Positions 34,627-43,080 of a stretch of DNA of 64,000 nt are shown here, piece by piece. The notes under the pieces are model-generated. The model did not search any database, was not told the DNA's origin, and saw only the letters and a list, made by a program, of their open reading frames with translations. Every line of letters starts with the position of its first letter. The first letter of the stretch is position 1. Source of the stretch: an uncultured Clostridia bacterium (GTDB taxonomy: Bacteria; Bacillota; Clostridia; RUG12999); contig CAKVOK010000014.1 of assembly GCA_934792465.1 (NCBI GenBank), positions 4,522 to 68,521 on the forward strand, written 5' to 3'. The position numbers and the translations under genes are program-made.

Positions 34627-35680
34627 TTTCGGTTTCTTCCGGCGCATCGGATTTTATAAGACCCAATGCCGTGCGAATCTGAAGTTCTATGTTGTCGGAA
34701 ATCTCCGGATTGTCCGCAAGGAACTGCTTTGCGTTCTCGCGTCCCTGTCCGATTTTTGCTCCGTCATATGCAAACCAAGAACCGCTTTTCTTGATTATTC
34801 CCAACTCCACGGCATAGTCAAGCACTTCGCCCGTATGCGAAATACCCTCGCCGTACATAATATCAAATTCCGTATCTTTAAACGGAGGTGCCATTTTGTT
34901 TTTCACTACTTTTGCCTTTGTTCTGTTGCCAACAACTCCGCCGGCTTCCTTTATGCCCTCGCCTTTTCTTATGTCTATTCTGACGGAAGAATAGAATTTC
35001 AGTGCTCTTCCACCCGTTGTCGTTTCAGGATTGCCAAACATAACGCCTATTTTTTCTCTCAATTGATTTATAAATATTATAACCGTGTTGGATTTGCTTG
35101 CGATACCCGTAAGCTTTCTCAATGCCTGCGACATAAGTCTTGCCTGGAGTCCGACATACGAATCTCCCATTTCACCCTCAATTTCGCTCTTCGGCACGAG
35201 CGCCGCAACAGAATCTATTACGATTACGTCTATAGCTCCGCTTCTCGTCAGCACTTCGGCTATCTGCAATGCCTGTTCGCCGTTATCCGGCTGCGAAAGT
35301 ATGAGATTATCTATGTCAACGCCGAGCTTTGAAGCATAATCGGGGTCGAGCGCATGTTCGGCGTCTATGAAGGCAACTTCGCCGCCGTTTTTCTGTGCCT
35401 GTGCAATTATATGCAGTGCTATCGTAGTTTTACCGGACGATTCCGGCCCGTATATCTCCACTATTCTGCCCCTCGGCACACCGCCTATTCCGAGTGCCGC
35501 ATCTATTCCTATAGAACCTGTCGAGATAACCTCAACGTTTGTCAGTCCTTTCTCGCCCATGCGCATTACAGCACCTTTGCCGAAATCCTTTTCGAGCTGC
35601 GCAAACATATTGTCGAGAACTTCCTGCTTATCTTTGTCTTTCATCAAATAATCCTTGCTTTTCTCTTTTTTTGCCGCCAT
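34607..35680 (-). CDS. recA: Recombinase RecA
   Basis: 357 residues, normal length. Walker A is GPESSGKTT, MAW motif VISTGSIGIDAALGIGGVPRG, L1/L2 loop regions EGEMGDSYVGLQARLMSQAL and GNPETTTGGRALKFYSSVR. RecA promotes strand exchange and LexA cleavage. The start at 35680 has GGAAAGG 11 nt upstream; in-frame ATG 35689 sits only 2 nt from the same site. No clear SOS box is seen upstream. It follows cinA by 77 bp. Confidence 0.98.
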   Translation of the reverse strand: MAAKKEKSKDYLMKDKDKQEVLDNMFAQLEKDFGKGAVMRMGEKGLTNVEVISTGSIGIDAALGIGGVPRGRIVEIYGPESSGKTTIALHIIAQAQKNGGEVAFIDAEHALDPDYASKLGVDIDNLILSQPDNGEQALQIAEVLTRSGAIDVIVIDSVAALVPKSEIEGEMGDSYVGLQARLMSQALRKLTGIASKSNTVIIFINQLREKIGVMFGNPETTTGGRALKFYSSVRIDIRKGEGIKEAGGVVGNRTKAKVVKNKMAPPFKDTEFDIMYGEGISHTGEVLDYAVELGIIKKSGSWFAYDGAKIGQGRENAKQFLADNPEISDNIELQIRTALGLIKSDAPEETENEDNQS

Positions 35681-35757
35681 AATCTCCATAACCTTTCCGC
35701 CCACAAAAAATAGTATAGTTTTTCGTCTTATCCATGGGCTGATAAGACACAACACCG

Positions 35758-36978
35758 TTATTTTTTCATTATCATATGCAATACGTTTTTAACCGCAAGC
35801 GTTCTCACTTTCTCACGGTTGCCGCTCAAATTGAGCTTTTTCACGTATGTGCCGTTTTCATACGCAACCGCTATATATACAAGCCCTACGGGTTTTTCCT
35901 CCGTGCCGCCGTCCGGGCCGGCTATCCCCGTTGTGGACACTCCTATGCTGCTTCCGGAAAGCTTTCTTACGCCCTCCGCCATTTCCGCCGCCGTCTGCGG
36001 ACTTACCGCACCGTGTTTTTCGAGTGTTTCCGCTTTAACTCCGAGCAGCTTCATCTTCGCTTCATTCGCATAGGTGACAACGCCGTATCCGAAAACACCG
36101 CTGCTGCCGGGGATTTTCACAATCGAATCCGCAAGCAGACCGCCCGTGCAGGATTCCGCCGTTGCAAGCGTAAGTCCGTTATTCTTCAAATATTTATATA
36201 CTGCGCTGTTCAGCGTTTCATCGTCATATCCGTAAATATATCCGCCGATTCTCATTTCGACCTTTTTAAGCATGTCGGAAATAAGCCGCTCGGCTTCTTC
36301 CGCCGTTTCGGATTTCGCCGTTATGCGAAGCTCCGCTTCTCCGGTTTTTGCATATGGCGCAAGCGTGGGATTTCCGCTTTGCATAAGGTCTTTTACTTTG
36401 TCTTCGAGTGCCGATTCTCCTATGCCGAATGTTTTCACGGTTTTTGAAACTATCGTTGTGCCGCTCTTCTTCAAAAAATACGGCATTATCTGATTTTTGA
36501 ACATCGGCTCGGCTTCGCTTGGAGGTCCGGGAATCAGCACGGCTGTTTTGCCGTCTTTTTCGATTATGCACCCCGGTGCTGTGCCGTTGAAATTTTCTAT
36601 TACTTCCGCACCCTCCGGCATATATGCCTGTTTCACATTATTCTCCGTCATGGGAACATTTATTTTTTCAAAAAATGCTTTTATCTTATTCAGCGAATAT
36701 TCATCGCATACCGTTTTCAGTCCGAAATATTCCGACACAGTTTCTTTTGTGAGGTCGTCGCCCGTTGGTCCGAGTCCGCCCGTGAATATGACAAGTTCCG
36801 CTCTTGCGAAAGCCTGTTTTGCAGCTTCTTTCAGCCGCTTCGCATTATCTCCGACAACCGTCGTATAAAACAGATTTATTCCGGCAGACGCAAGCTGTTC
36901 GGAAATAAACCTTGCGTCCGTATTCAGTATCTGACCGAGCAAAAGCTCCGTTCCCACAGAAATTATTTCAGCATTCAT
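35758..36978 (-). CDS. cinA: CinA: competence/damage-inducible protein with PncC-like domain
   Basis: A 406-residue cytosolic protein. The N-terminal MoaB-like domain begins NAEIISVGTELLLGQILNTD and has FTGGLGPTGDDLTKE. The C-terminal nicotinamide-nucleotide amidase domain has TAESCTGGLLADSIVKIPGS and VSTTGIAGPDGGTEEKPVGL, with the catalytic Ser in the first. It salvages NMN and pyridine nucleotides. The start at 36978 has GGAGA 10 nt upstream; a longer frame to 37074 would overlap ispA. Confidence 0.94.
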   Translation of the reverse strand: MNAEIISVGTELLLGQILNTDARFISEQLASAGINLFYTTVVGDNAKRLKEAAKQAFARAELVIFTGGLGPTGDDLTKETVSEYFGLKTVCDEYSLNKIKAFFEKINVPMTENNVKQAYMPEGAEVIENFNGTAPGCIIEKDGKTAVLIPGPPSEAEPMFKNQIMPYFLKKSGTTIVSKTVKTFGIGESALEDKVKDLMQSGNPTLAPYAKTGEAELRITAKSETAEEAERLISDMLKKVEMRIGGYIYGYDDETLNSAVYKYLKNNGLTLATAESCTGGLLADSIVKIPGSSGVFGYGVVTYANEAKMKLLGVKAETLEKHGAVSPQTAAEMAEGVRKLSGSSIGVSTTGIAGPDGGTEEKPVGLVYIAVAYENGTYVKKLNLSGNREKVRTLAVKNVLHMIMKK

Positions 36979-37024
36979 ATCATAAAAATCTCCGTTTCCT
37001 GCCTTGCATCGGCATAAATAGACA

Positions 37025-37897
37025 TCATTTACTGCGTTTTGCGAGCTTTCTCGCAAGATATGCGAGTGCCGCACCGTATTCGTTTATATTTTCAACGGAA
37101 GCCGCCGCCTTTTCGGAAAGCTCCGTCACCGTTTCTTTCGCTTTTTCCGTGCCGAAATGCGTTACAAACGTGGATTTGTGACTTTTCTCGTCGCTGCCTA
37201 TCGGCTTTCCGAGAACATCTTCCGTACTCTCCACATCAAGCACATCGTCACGTATCTGGAACGCCAATCCGATATTTTCCGCATAGCTTTCCAGAATATT
37301 TTCATAATGTCCGCCGCCGGCGATATTGCCCATAAGGCAAGCTGCCTTGATAAGTGCGCCTGTTTTATGATTCTGCAAATAAACAAGCTTTTCATAAGAA
37401 ATATCCGTATTTTCTGATTCGAGGTCTACGACCTGACCGCCGAGCATACCATCCGGACCTAAGCACACCGCAAGCGTTTTCAGTGCTCTCAATGTTTTTT
37501 CGGTATCTTTTCCGTTGAAAAGTGCCGTTTCAAAGGCATATCCCAAAAGGCCGTCGCCGGCAAGAACCGCCATAGCTTCGCCGAACGCTTTATGACAGGT
37601 GGGTTTTCCCCGGCGCATATCGTCGTTGTCCATGCACGGCAAATCGTCGTGTATCAGGGAATAAGCATGAATCATTTCAATCGCACAGGCAAATGGCATT
37701 GCGTCCTCCTCCGTGCCGCCCGCCATGCGGCAGCACAGCACTGTCAGAATCGCCCGTATGCGTTTGCCGCCGCCGAGCAGGCTGTATCGCATTGCTTTAT
37801 ATATTGTTTTCTGGTAATTGTCCTTTTCGGGCAAATATTTATCAAGTGCTTTTTCAACCTTTTCCGCAATGTCTGCGGTTAATTTTTCATAATCCAT
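37025..37897 (-). CDS. ispA: Polyprenyl diphosphate (farnesyl/geranyl) synthase
   Basis: A 290-residue cytosolic trans-prenyltransferase that condenses IPP with allylic diphosphates. The first Asp-rich motif is HDDLPCMDNDDMRRGKP; the second is FQIRDDVLDVES. Residues before the first motif (IEMIHAYSLIHDDLPCMDND) fit a short-chain, farnesyl-type enzyme. ACGGAGA precedes the ATG. In Bacillus the gene follows xseB; here a family C repeat array separates the two. Confidence 0.93.
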   Translation of the reverse strand: MDYEKLTADIAEKVEKALDKYLPEKDNYQKTIYKAMRYSLLGGGKRIRAILTVLCCRMAGGTEEDAMPFACAIEMIHAYSLIHDDLPCMDNDDMRRGKPTCHKAFGEAMAVLAGDGLLGYAFETALFNGKDTEKTLRALKTLAVCLGPDGMLGGQVVDLESENTDISYEKLVYLQNHKTGALIKAACLMGNIAGGGHYENILESYAENIGLAFQIRDDVLDVESTEDVLGKPIGSDEKSHKSTFVTHFGTEKAKETVTELSEKAAASVENINEYGAALAYLARKLAKRSK

Positions 37898-37933
37898 ATA
37901 AATTCTCCGTTAATCAAGATAATTGGGATTTTG

Positions 37934-38143
37934 TATCAGCTAAATTTTGCACTGCCGTGCAAAGCTAAATTATCTCATTCCATTCGATAGCTAAATTGTT
38001 TCTTCAAAACAGCTAAATTAAATTCGCCCTTTTAGCTGCCGTCAGGCGCCCTGACCGCAACGCAGTGTAGGGAAGAAGTGCCCTTGGGGTACAATTTAGC
38101 TGCTGAAAGCAATTTAGCTCGCCGAAAGCGAATTTAGCTGTTA
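37934..38143 (-). repeat. Family C array 3, supplying the xseB stop codon
   Basis: Mini-hairpins (TTGCACTGCCGTGCAA, ATCTCATTCCATTCGAT, GTTTCTTCAAAAC, CGCCGAAAGCG) are separated by AGCTAAATT on the left and AATTTAGCT on the right. The centre (38030-38090) is longer, unique sequence. On the minus strand the terminal AACAGCTAAATT encodes the last two residues and the TAA of xseB. Confidence 0.85.
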
Positions 38144-38358
38144 TTTGTCTGCTCCGCAGATACGCTGCCGTCCGCATTTTTTATAAGTATATTCACTTTC
38201 TGTTCCGCTTCGTCAAGCATTTTGTTACATTCCTTCGTCAGCTTGATACCCTTTTCAAAAAGCTCCATCGCCTCGTCAAGCGAGGTGCTTCCCGTATCCA
38301 GTTTTCTTACTATATCTCCGAGCTGTGTTATAGCTTCTTCAAACGTCTGTTTACTCAT
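38134..38358 (-). CDS. xseB: Exodeoxyribonuclease VII small subunit
   Basis: A 74-residue helical subunit that caps XseA. It begins SKQTFEEAITQLGDIVRKLD and has SLDEAMELFEKGIKLTKECN, the family core. It overlaps the xseA end by 8 bp. The last residues (NNS) and stop lie inside a family C repeat, so the C-terminus may have been reshaped by the repeat. Confidence 0.93.
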   Translation of the reverse strand: MSKQTFEEAITQLGDIVRKLDTGSTSLDEAMELFEKGIKLTKECNKMLDEAEQKVNILIKNADGSVSAEQTNNS

Positions 38359-39568
38359 CAGCGTTACCTCCGTCCTTGCTTATCGCCGTGACTTTCGCCC
38401 CTATCTCTCCGTCCGCAAGCTTTATTGTAAGATTGTCGCCTTTTTTGGCTTCTTCGACCGACGTCAGCGGTTTTCCCTTTTCTCCGAACGTTATGGAATA
38501 TCCCCTGCCGAGAACCGCCAGCGGACTAAGCGAATTTAAGCCTGCCGCTTTCTGCGCCAATGCAGAAGAATTTCTTTCGAGAATAAGCTTCATGCCCCGT
38601 ATCAGATTTTCCGTCAGATTATCGGCTTTCATCTTGCGGTCGTCTATTCCGTTCAAAACTCCCTGGAATATTCTGCTCGTATCAAGCTGCTGCATCGCTA
38701 TCCGCTTCTCCGCAGCTACCTTTTTAAGCCCGGAACAGAGCTTTTCTTCCGCCGTTTTCAGTCTTGTTCGCAGTTCGTCCGCAAGCGGAACGGCTCGTTC
38801 CGCCGCTTCGGACGGCGTTGCGGCACGCAAATCCGCCGCAAAATCCGATATTGTAAAATCTATCTCATGTCCGACGGCAGATATTATCGGGATTTTAGAT
38901 GCCGCAACGGCTCTCGCCACGCCCTCGTCGTTAAATCCCCACAAATCCTCAATCGAACCGCCGCCCCTGCCGATTATTATTACATCGACATAGGAGGTAT
39001 CGTTAAAATATTTTATACCCGATATTATATCCCTCGGAGCGTCCTCGCCCTGCACCAATGCCGGGTATATATAAATTTCGGGATATTTCCAGCGTCTGCC
39101 GAGTATGTTCAGCATATCCTGTATTGCCGCTCCCGTAGGCGATGTCACAATCCCTATCGCCGTAGGGAAATGCGGTATCCGCTTTTTCCTCGCCGTATCG
39201 AAAAGTCCCTCCGCCGAAAGCTTTTGTTTGAGCTGCTCGAACGCTATATGCAAATCGCCTATTCCGTCCTGCTGCATCTCCGTTATATACGCCTGGTAGC
39301 CGCCCATGGGTTCATACACTCTTATGCGGCATTTTGCAAGCACTTTCATGCCGTTTGCCGGCTTGAAAAGCAGTCCCGAAGCAGACCCTCTGAACATGAC
39401 CGCCCCCAATACGGAGGTTTCGTCTTTCAGCGTAAAATAGAGGTGTCCGCTGCTGTGCGCCTTGAAATTCGATATTTCGCCTTTCAGCCATATCTCGCCC
39501 AAAATCGCATCGGTTTCTATTATATTTTTTATATATTTATTTATCTGTGATATCGAATATGTATTCAT
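38351..39568 (-). CDS. xseA: Exodeoxyribonuclease VII large subunit
   Basis: A 405-residue catalytic subunit degrading single-stranded DNA. It has an N-terminal OB fold (YSISQINKYIKNII, IWLKGEISNFKAHSSGHLYF), the catalytic domain with GIVTSPTGAAIQDML and IIIGRGGGSIEDLWGFNDE, and a coiled-coil C-terminus ending AVLGRGYSI. GAAAGG precedes the ATG, which overlaps the upstream TsaD-like gene by 4 bp. Confidence 0.96.
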   Translation of the reverse strand: MNTYSISQINKYIKNIIETDAILGEIWLKGEISNFKAHSSGHLYFTLKDETSVLGAVMFRGSASGLLFKPANGMKVLAKCRIRVYEPMGGYQAYITEMQQDGIGDLHIAFEQLKQKLSAEGLFDTARKKRIPHFPTAIGIVTSPTGAAIQDMLNILGRRWKYPEIYIYPALVQGEDAPRDIISGIKYFNDTSYVDVIIIGRGGGSIEDLWGFNDEGVARAVAASKIPIISAVGHEIDFTISDFAADLRAATPSEAAERAVPLADELRTRLKTAEEKLCSGLKKVAAEKRIAMQQLDTSRIFQGVLNGIDDRKMKADNLTENLIRGMKLILERNSSALAQKAAGLNSLSPLAVLGRGYSITFGEKGKPLTSVEEAKKGDNLTIKLADGEIGAKVTAISKDGGNADE

Positions 39569-40479
39569 ATTTCAAGCCTTTCACAAATATATGCCGTACC
39601 TGCGGCATTGTCCGCCGAAAATTTCGCTTCGGCGAAATGTATATGTTCAAATTTTTCTTTTAAATATTCACGCACATATATATTGGAAGCTACTCCGCCG
39701 CACAGCACGATTTTGTCTGTGCCGCAGGATTTTACCGTATTTGCAAGTGCCTTTCCGAGCGTTTTCGCAATACACATGAACACGGCACAGAAAATTTCTT
39801 CTTTCGGTGCGCCGCTTTCAACCATGCGCTTTGCCGCCGTTTCCGCTCCCGAAAAGCAAAAATCCGTATTCTTCACTGTTACCGGAAGCTTAATATCGGT
39901 TTTCACCGCTTTTTCCTGCATCTCTTTTCCGCACGGAAATTTAAGTCCGCACAAGACGCCGGTTCTGTCCGTCAGCTGCCCTGCCGGCAAATCAAGCGTT
40001 TTCCCGACAATCCCGCTCGCATATCCTCTTTCGTCCTTCTCGCACAGAAGTATTTCGCTCGTCCCCCCGGAAAGATGAACGGAAATGAATTTCCCCGTAT
40101 CGTCAATATTGCCGGTCAGCACCGCCGCCGCAATATGCCCCTCCTGATGAGTCGTCTTAAAAAGCGGAACTCCGAGCGAATCCGCAATCACTTCGGCAAA
40201 TGCCGTCCCTGCCGCAAACACGGGCATATACGAGCCTTCCGCACGCCTCGGCGTTTCGCTTACGGAAACAGCCTGCACATATTTCAGCTTATCCTTAATC
40301 CTGTTTATCAGAATCGGCAGATTTTTCATATGCATAAAAACCGCATCGCTCTGCCTCAATCCCCGTTCGCCCTGCTTTACGTCAAGAATTATCCTCTCAT
40401 CGGATATGATTTCCCCGTTTTCCGTAAGCGCCGCAGAGGTTGTGTAGCAGCTTGTGTCTATTCCGAGATACATATGCAT
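39565..40479 (-). CDS. TsaD/Kae1-like paralogue (ASKHA fold)
   Basis: 304 residues, a divergent relative of TsaD. It has LGIDTSCYTTSAAL, the metal-ligand motif as HQEGH, VSGGTSEILL-like residues (HLSGGTSEILLCEKDERG) and VLCGGVASNIYVREYLK. The real tsaD is at 16345-17376, so this copy probably has another role. It sits between nusB and xseA, replacing the usual folD. AAAGG precedes the ATG at 40479. Confidence 0.85.
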   Translation of the reverse strand: MHMYLGIDTSCYTTSAALTENGEIISDERIILDVKQGERGLRQSDAVFMHMKNLPILINRIKDKLKYVQAVSVSETPRRAEGSYMPVFAAGTAFAEVIADSLGVPLFKTTHQEGHIAAAVLTGNIDDTGKFISVHLSGGTSEILLCEKDERGYASGIVGKTLDLPAGQLTDRTGVLCGLKFPCGKEMQEKAVKTDIKLPVTVKNTDFCFSGAETAAKRMVESGAPKEEIFCAVFMCIAKTLGKALANTVKSCGTDKIVLCGGVASNIYVREYLKEKFEHIHFAEAKFSADNAAGTAYICERLEI

Positions 40480-40495
40480 TCACAGCCTTTCAGAA

Positions 40496-40945
40496 TTATT
40501 CTCCCTTTGCGGTCTGTATTTTTCCGAGAACTCCGTTTACATATGCGGCTACCTCCGGCGTATCATACGTTTTCGCAAGCTCTACCGCTTCGTTTATAGA
40601 TACTTTTTCGGGAATATCGTCCATAAAATACATTTCCGCCAGCGCAATGCGCAGTATTGCAAGGCACACGCTCGAAAGCCTGTCTTTTTTCCAGCCCTTT
40701 GAATTTTCTTCAATCAGGCCGTCTATCATATCTTTATTTTCGATAACGGTTTTTACCGTGTTTTTTATATATTCGACATCAATGGGTTTGAAATGCATTC
40801 CGTAAAGCTCCTCCATGGTTTCCGCAATGTCGCTGCCGACAACGTTCCACTGAAAGACATACTTGAAAGCCAAATCTCTCGCCGTTCTTCTGTTGTATCG
40901 GAGAATTTCTCCGTTTTCGCCTATCTGCGGTGTCTTTTCCGCCAT
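40496..40945 (-). CDS. nusB: Transcription antitermination factor NusB
   Basis: A 149-residue all-helical RNA-binding protein for rRNA antitermination. RRTARDLAFKYVFQWNV is the conserved start, and SVCLAILRIALAEMYFM plus VSINEAVELAKTYDTPEVAAYVNGVLGKI the conserved end. The start at 40945 has AAAGGTG 9 nt upstream; the GTG at 40957 is part of that site. The yqhY-nusB order is as in Bacillus. Confidence 0.94.
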   Translation of the reverse strand: MAEKTPQIGENGEILRYNRRTARDLAFKYVFQWNVVGSDIAETMEELYGMHFKPIDVEYIKNTVKTVIENKDMIDGLIEENSKGWKKDRLSSVCLAILRIALAEMYFMDDIPEKVSINEAVELAKTYDTPEVAAYVNGVLGKIQTAKGE

Positions 40946-40983
40946 ATTTCGCCGCACCTTTCGTTCTATTCTTTAAACAGCAA

Positions 40984-41018
40984 ACAGGGTTTAAAAAATA
41001 TTAAATTTTTAAACCCTG
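40984..41018 (-). terminator. Hairpin between the Asp23 gene and nusB
   Basis: CAGGGTTTAAAAA pairs with TTTTTAAACCCTG. There is only a weak U-rich tail, so it may attenuate rather than fully stop the transcript. Confidence 0.5.
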
Positions 41019-41068
41019 TGCATTTATTCTGATTTAAATGTACCGCTGCGCACGTTGCGCCGTGAAGA

Positions 41069-41470
41069 TTACTCTTCTTCTGTGTTGTTTTCCGAAGCTT
41101 CCTCCGCTTTTTCGGGAGCTTTTTCCTCTTCGGGGAACTTGATTCCGTCTACGCTGAAATTAACCTTCAGCACTTCAAGACCCGTCATGTCCTCCACCTG
41201 AGTCTTAACCATTTCCTGTATTTTCCAAGCAAGTTCAGGTATTCTGTAGCCGTATTTCACGATTACATGAGCCGTTATCGAAACCGCATTATCCTTGATT
41301 TCAACGCCCACTCCCTTTGCTGCGGCTCTCTTGCCGAGTACTGCCGCTATGTTGTTTGTCATGCCTGTTTTAAGACCCTCAACGCCGTCAACATCTTCCA
41401 TTGCTTTTTCAACGAGAGTTGCTATAACGTCCTCCGATATTTTAATATTTCCAATATGTTTTTCTTCCAT
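41069..41470 (-). CDS. Asp23/Gls24 family protein (YqhY type)
   Basis: 133 residues. It has the Asp23 pattern GNIKISEDVIATLVEKAMED, VSITAHVIVKYGYRIPELAWKI and a Glu-rich tail. Family members act in envelope stress or, for YqhY, near acetyl-CoA carboxylase control. GGAAAGGA precedes the ATG. It lies upstream of nusB, the YqhY position. Confidence 0.88.
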   Translation of the reverse strand: MEEKHIGNIKISEDVIATLVEKAMEDVDGVEGLKTGMTNNIAAVLGKRAAAKGVGVEIKDNAVSITAHVIVKYGYRIPELAWKIQEMVKTQVEDMTGLEVLKVNFSVDGIKFPEEEKAPEKAEEASENNTEEE

Positions 41471-41491
41471 TATCTATCAATCCTTTCCGAT

Positions 41492-42244
41492 TTATTTCAA
41501 ATATTCCGAAATTGCGCTTCCGCCCTTATCCTCATAAAGCTTGAGATTATACACGCCGTCCGCAATTTTCGTTTCTATAACGTAGCTTCCGTTATAAAGA
41601 ATTTTATCCGTATCGCCTATAGTGCCTTTAACCATTTTAAATCCGCTTTCAACGAGCATTTGCTCATATTTTGCGACAATATCGCTCTCGACCTTTGTGA
41701 GGTCGAATTTGAACAGGCTTGCGCCGTTTTCCTTTGTATAATCAAGAAGTGCGAAGTTTTGGTCTGCACTCAGCGGCGACGGTATCGACATATATTCACC
41801 GAACGGAATGAAGTCGCCGACAAGATATGCGGGAGTAATGCTTACCGATTGCGTTGCGTCGTCCCAGTTCACAACTGCTCCGCTGCCCTCCGCAACGAAT
41901 CTCAAGGGTATCATAGTTCTGCTGTCTTTGAGATAGGGCGCTGCGTCGAGAGTTTTCAGCTCGCCGTCTACATAAGCCGTATTTTTGTCTATGTAGAGCA
42001 TAATGTGCTTGCCGTCTTCAAAAAGCCCCTCAACACGCATAAATTCCTCGTTCCATTTCACAGTTGCGCCGAGTTTTTCAAAAATCGCACGCATCGGAAC
42101 CATTGTACGGTCGTTCAAAAGCACGGGAGGAGTATCAAATGCCACCTGTTCGCCCGCCACATACACTTTGATTTCATCTTCTGCACAAACGTTTACCGCA
42201 AAAAGCATAAACGCTGCCAATATAATACTTAATATTTTTTTCAT
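41492..42244 (-). CDS. Exported stalk-domain (copper amine oxidase N-like) protein
   Basis: 250 residues. A signal peptide (MKKILSIILAAFMLFAVNVCA) is followed by two stalk-domain units: VAFDTPPVLLNDRTMVPMRA to VKWNEEF, and YLKDSRTMIPLRFVAEGSGA to VNWDDATQ. A C-terminal region of about 100 residues has no recognised motif. It probably acts at the cell wall. GGAAAGG precedes the ATG. Located 21 bp before the Asp23 gene, so the two may share a transcript. Confidence 0.88.
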   Translation of the reverse strand: MKKILSIILAAFMLFAVNVCAEDEIKVYVAGEQVAFDTPPVLLNDRTMVPMRAIFEKLGATVKWNEEFMRVEGLFEDGKHIMLYIDKNTAYVDGELKTLDAAPYLKDSRTMIPLRFVAEGSGAVVNWDDATQSVSITPAYLVGDFIPFGEYMSIPSPLSADQNFALLDYTKENGASLFKFDLTKVESDIVAKYEQMLVESGFKMVKGTIGDTDKILYNGSYVIETKIADGVYNLKLYEDKGGSAISEYLK

Positions 42245-42508
42245 GCCGTATATCTAACCTTTCCGCTTACAAAATATTGTATATCGCATTTGCCGTAAGC
42301 GCAGCAATGCAAAAAGCCGCCTAACATTTAAAGATATAAAATACTAATATATATTATAACAGTATTTTTTCGGTTTGTCTATAGAAAATTTCAAATTTTA
42401 TTAATTTTTTTCAAAATCATTCAATTTGCTTTGGTTATTTTGCCGTTTTGCATAATTTCCGTGCGTGCCGCACAAATTGAAACTATTAATTAAATTTGCA
42501 ATAATTTG

Positions 42509-42536
42509 TTGACTTTTTTTAAATTTGTGGTATAAT
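42509..42536 (+). promoter_or_regulatory. Orphan sigma-A promoter
   Basis: TTGACT, 16 nt, TATAAT. No open frame with a ribosome site follows for over 500 bp; the transcript would begin near 42543 and enter a strongly structured segment. Confidence 0.7.
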
Positions 42537-42542
42537 AGACAT

Positions 42543-42680
42543 GTATAATTAAATAACGGAAAGCTGACGCTTTCCTTATAAGGTTATGTCTATTGCTTTC
42601 TGCGACCGCAAAGCGGTCTTGAAAGAATATATGCAGTCTGCAGCATAGAATATGTTAGCTAATGGTGTGTGACTGCATTA
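42543..42680 (+). ncRNA. Candidate structured non-coding RNA
   Basis: Four helices follow the orphan promoter: ATAAC/GTTAT closing GGAAAG/CTTTCC; CTTTC/GAAAG closing GACCGC/GCGGTC with an AAA loop; and ATGCAGTC (42631-42638) with GACTGCAT (42671-42678). No coding frame or known riboswitch motif is recognised, and no clear terminator is visible. The class is unknown. Confidence 0.4.
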
Positions 42681-42734
42681 TTGACGGTGTCGTAAAAATG
42701 CCCTTGATGTCGGCACGCCTACAGAAGTATATAC

Positions 42735-42957
42735 AAGCCTACAACCCCTCAGTCGGCTAACGGTGCCAGCTCTGCCAAGCACGCCTGATTAATATGTATT
42801 AAACGGTACAGACCATATAGGGGGGGGACGATTTCAAACCGTTCCGCAGTGGAAATAAATTCCTAATTCCTAATTTCTAATTCCTAATTAATATGTATTA
42901 AACGGCACAGACCAATGCCTCCTTTGTGTAAAGGGAGGGGGATGGCAGATTGTCAAA
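42735..42957. repeat. Degraded family A repeats and AATTCCTAATT microrepeats
   Basis: Fragments ACAACCCCTCAGTCGG (42740) and GCACAGACCAATGCCTCC (42904) are recognisable. Between them lie a GGGGGGGG run (42817-42824) and tandem CTAATTCCTAATTTCTAATT units (42866-42893). The rest of this 830 bp gap before rodA shows no gene. Confidence 0.6.
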
Positions 42958-43080
42958 AACATCACATACATATAATAAGATAATTCAGTTTCCGCAAACC
43001 GGCGGTCTGCGGAATAATTATCCACACCTGCATACATAAACTCAACATACTATACATAAAAAATTACAAGGAGCAAAAAA

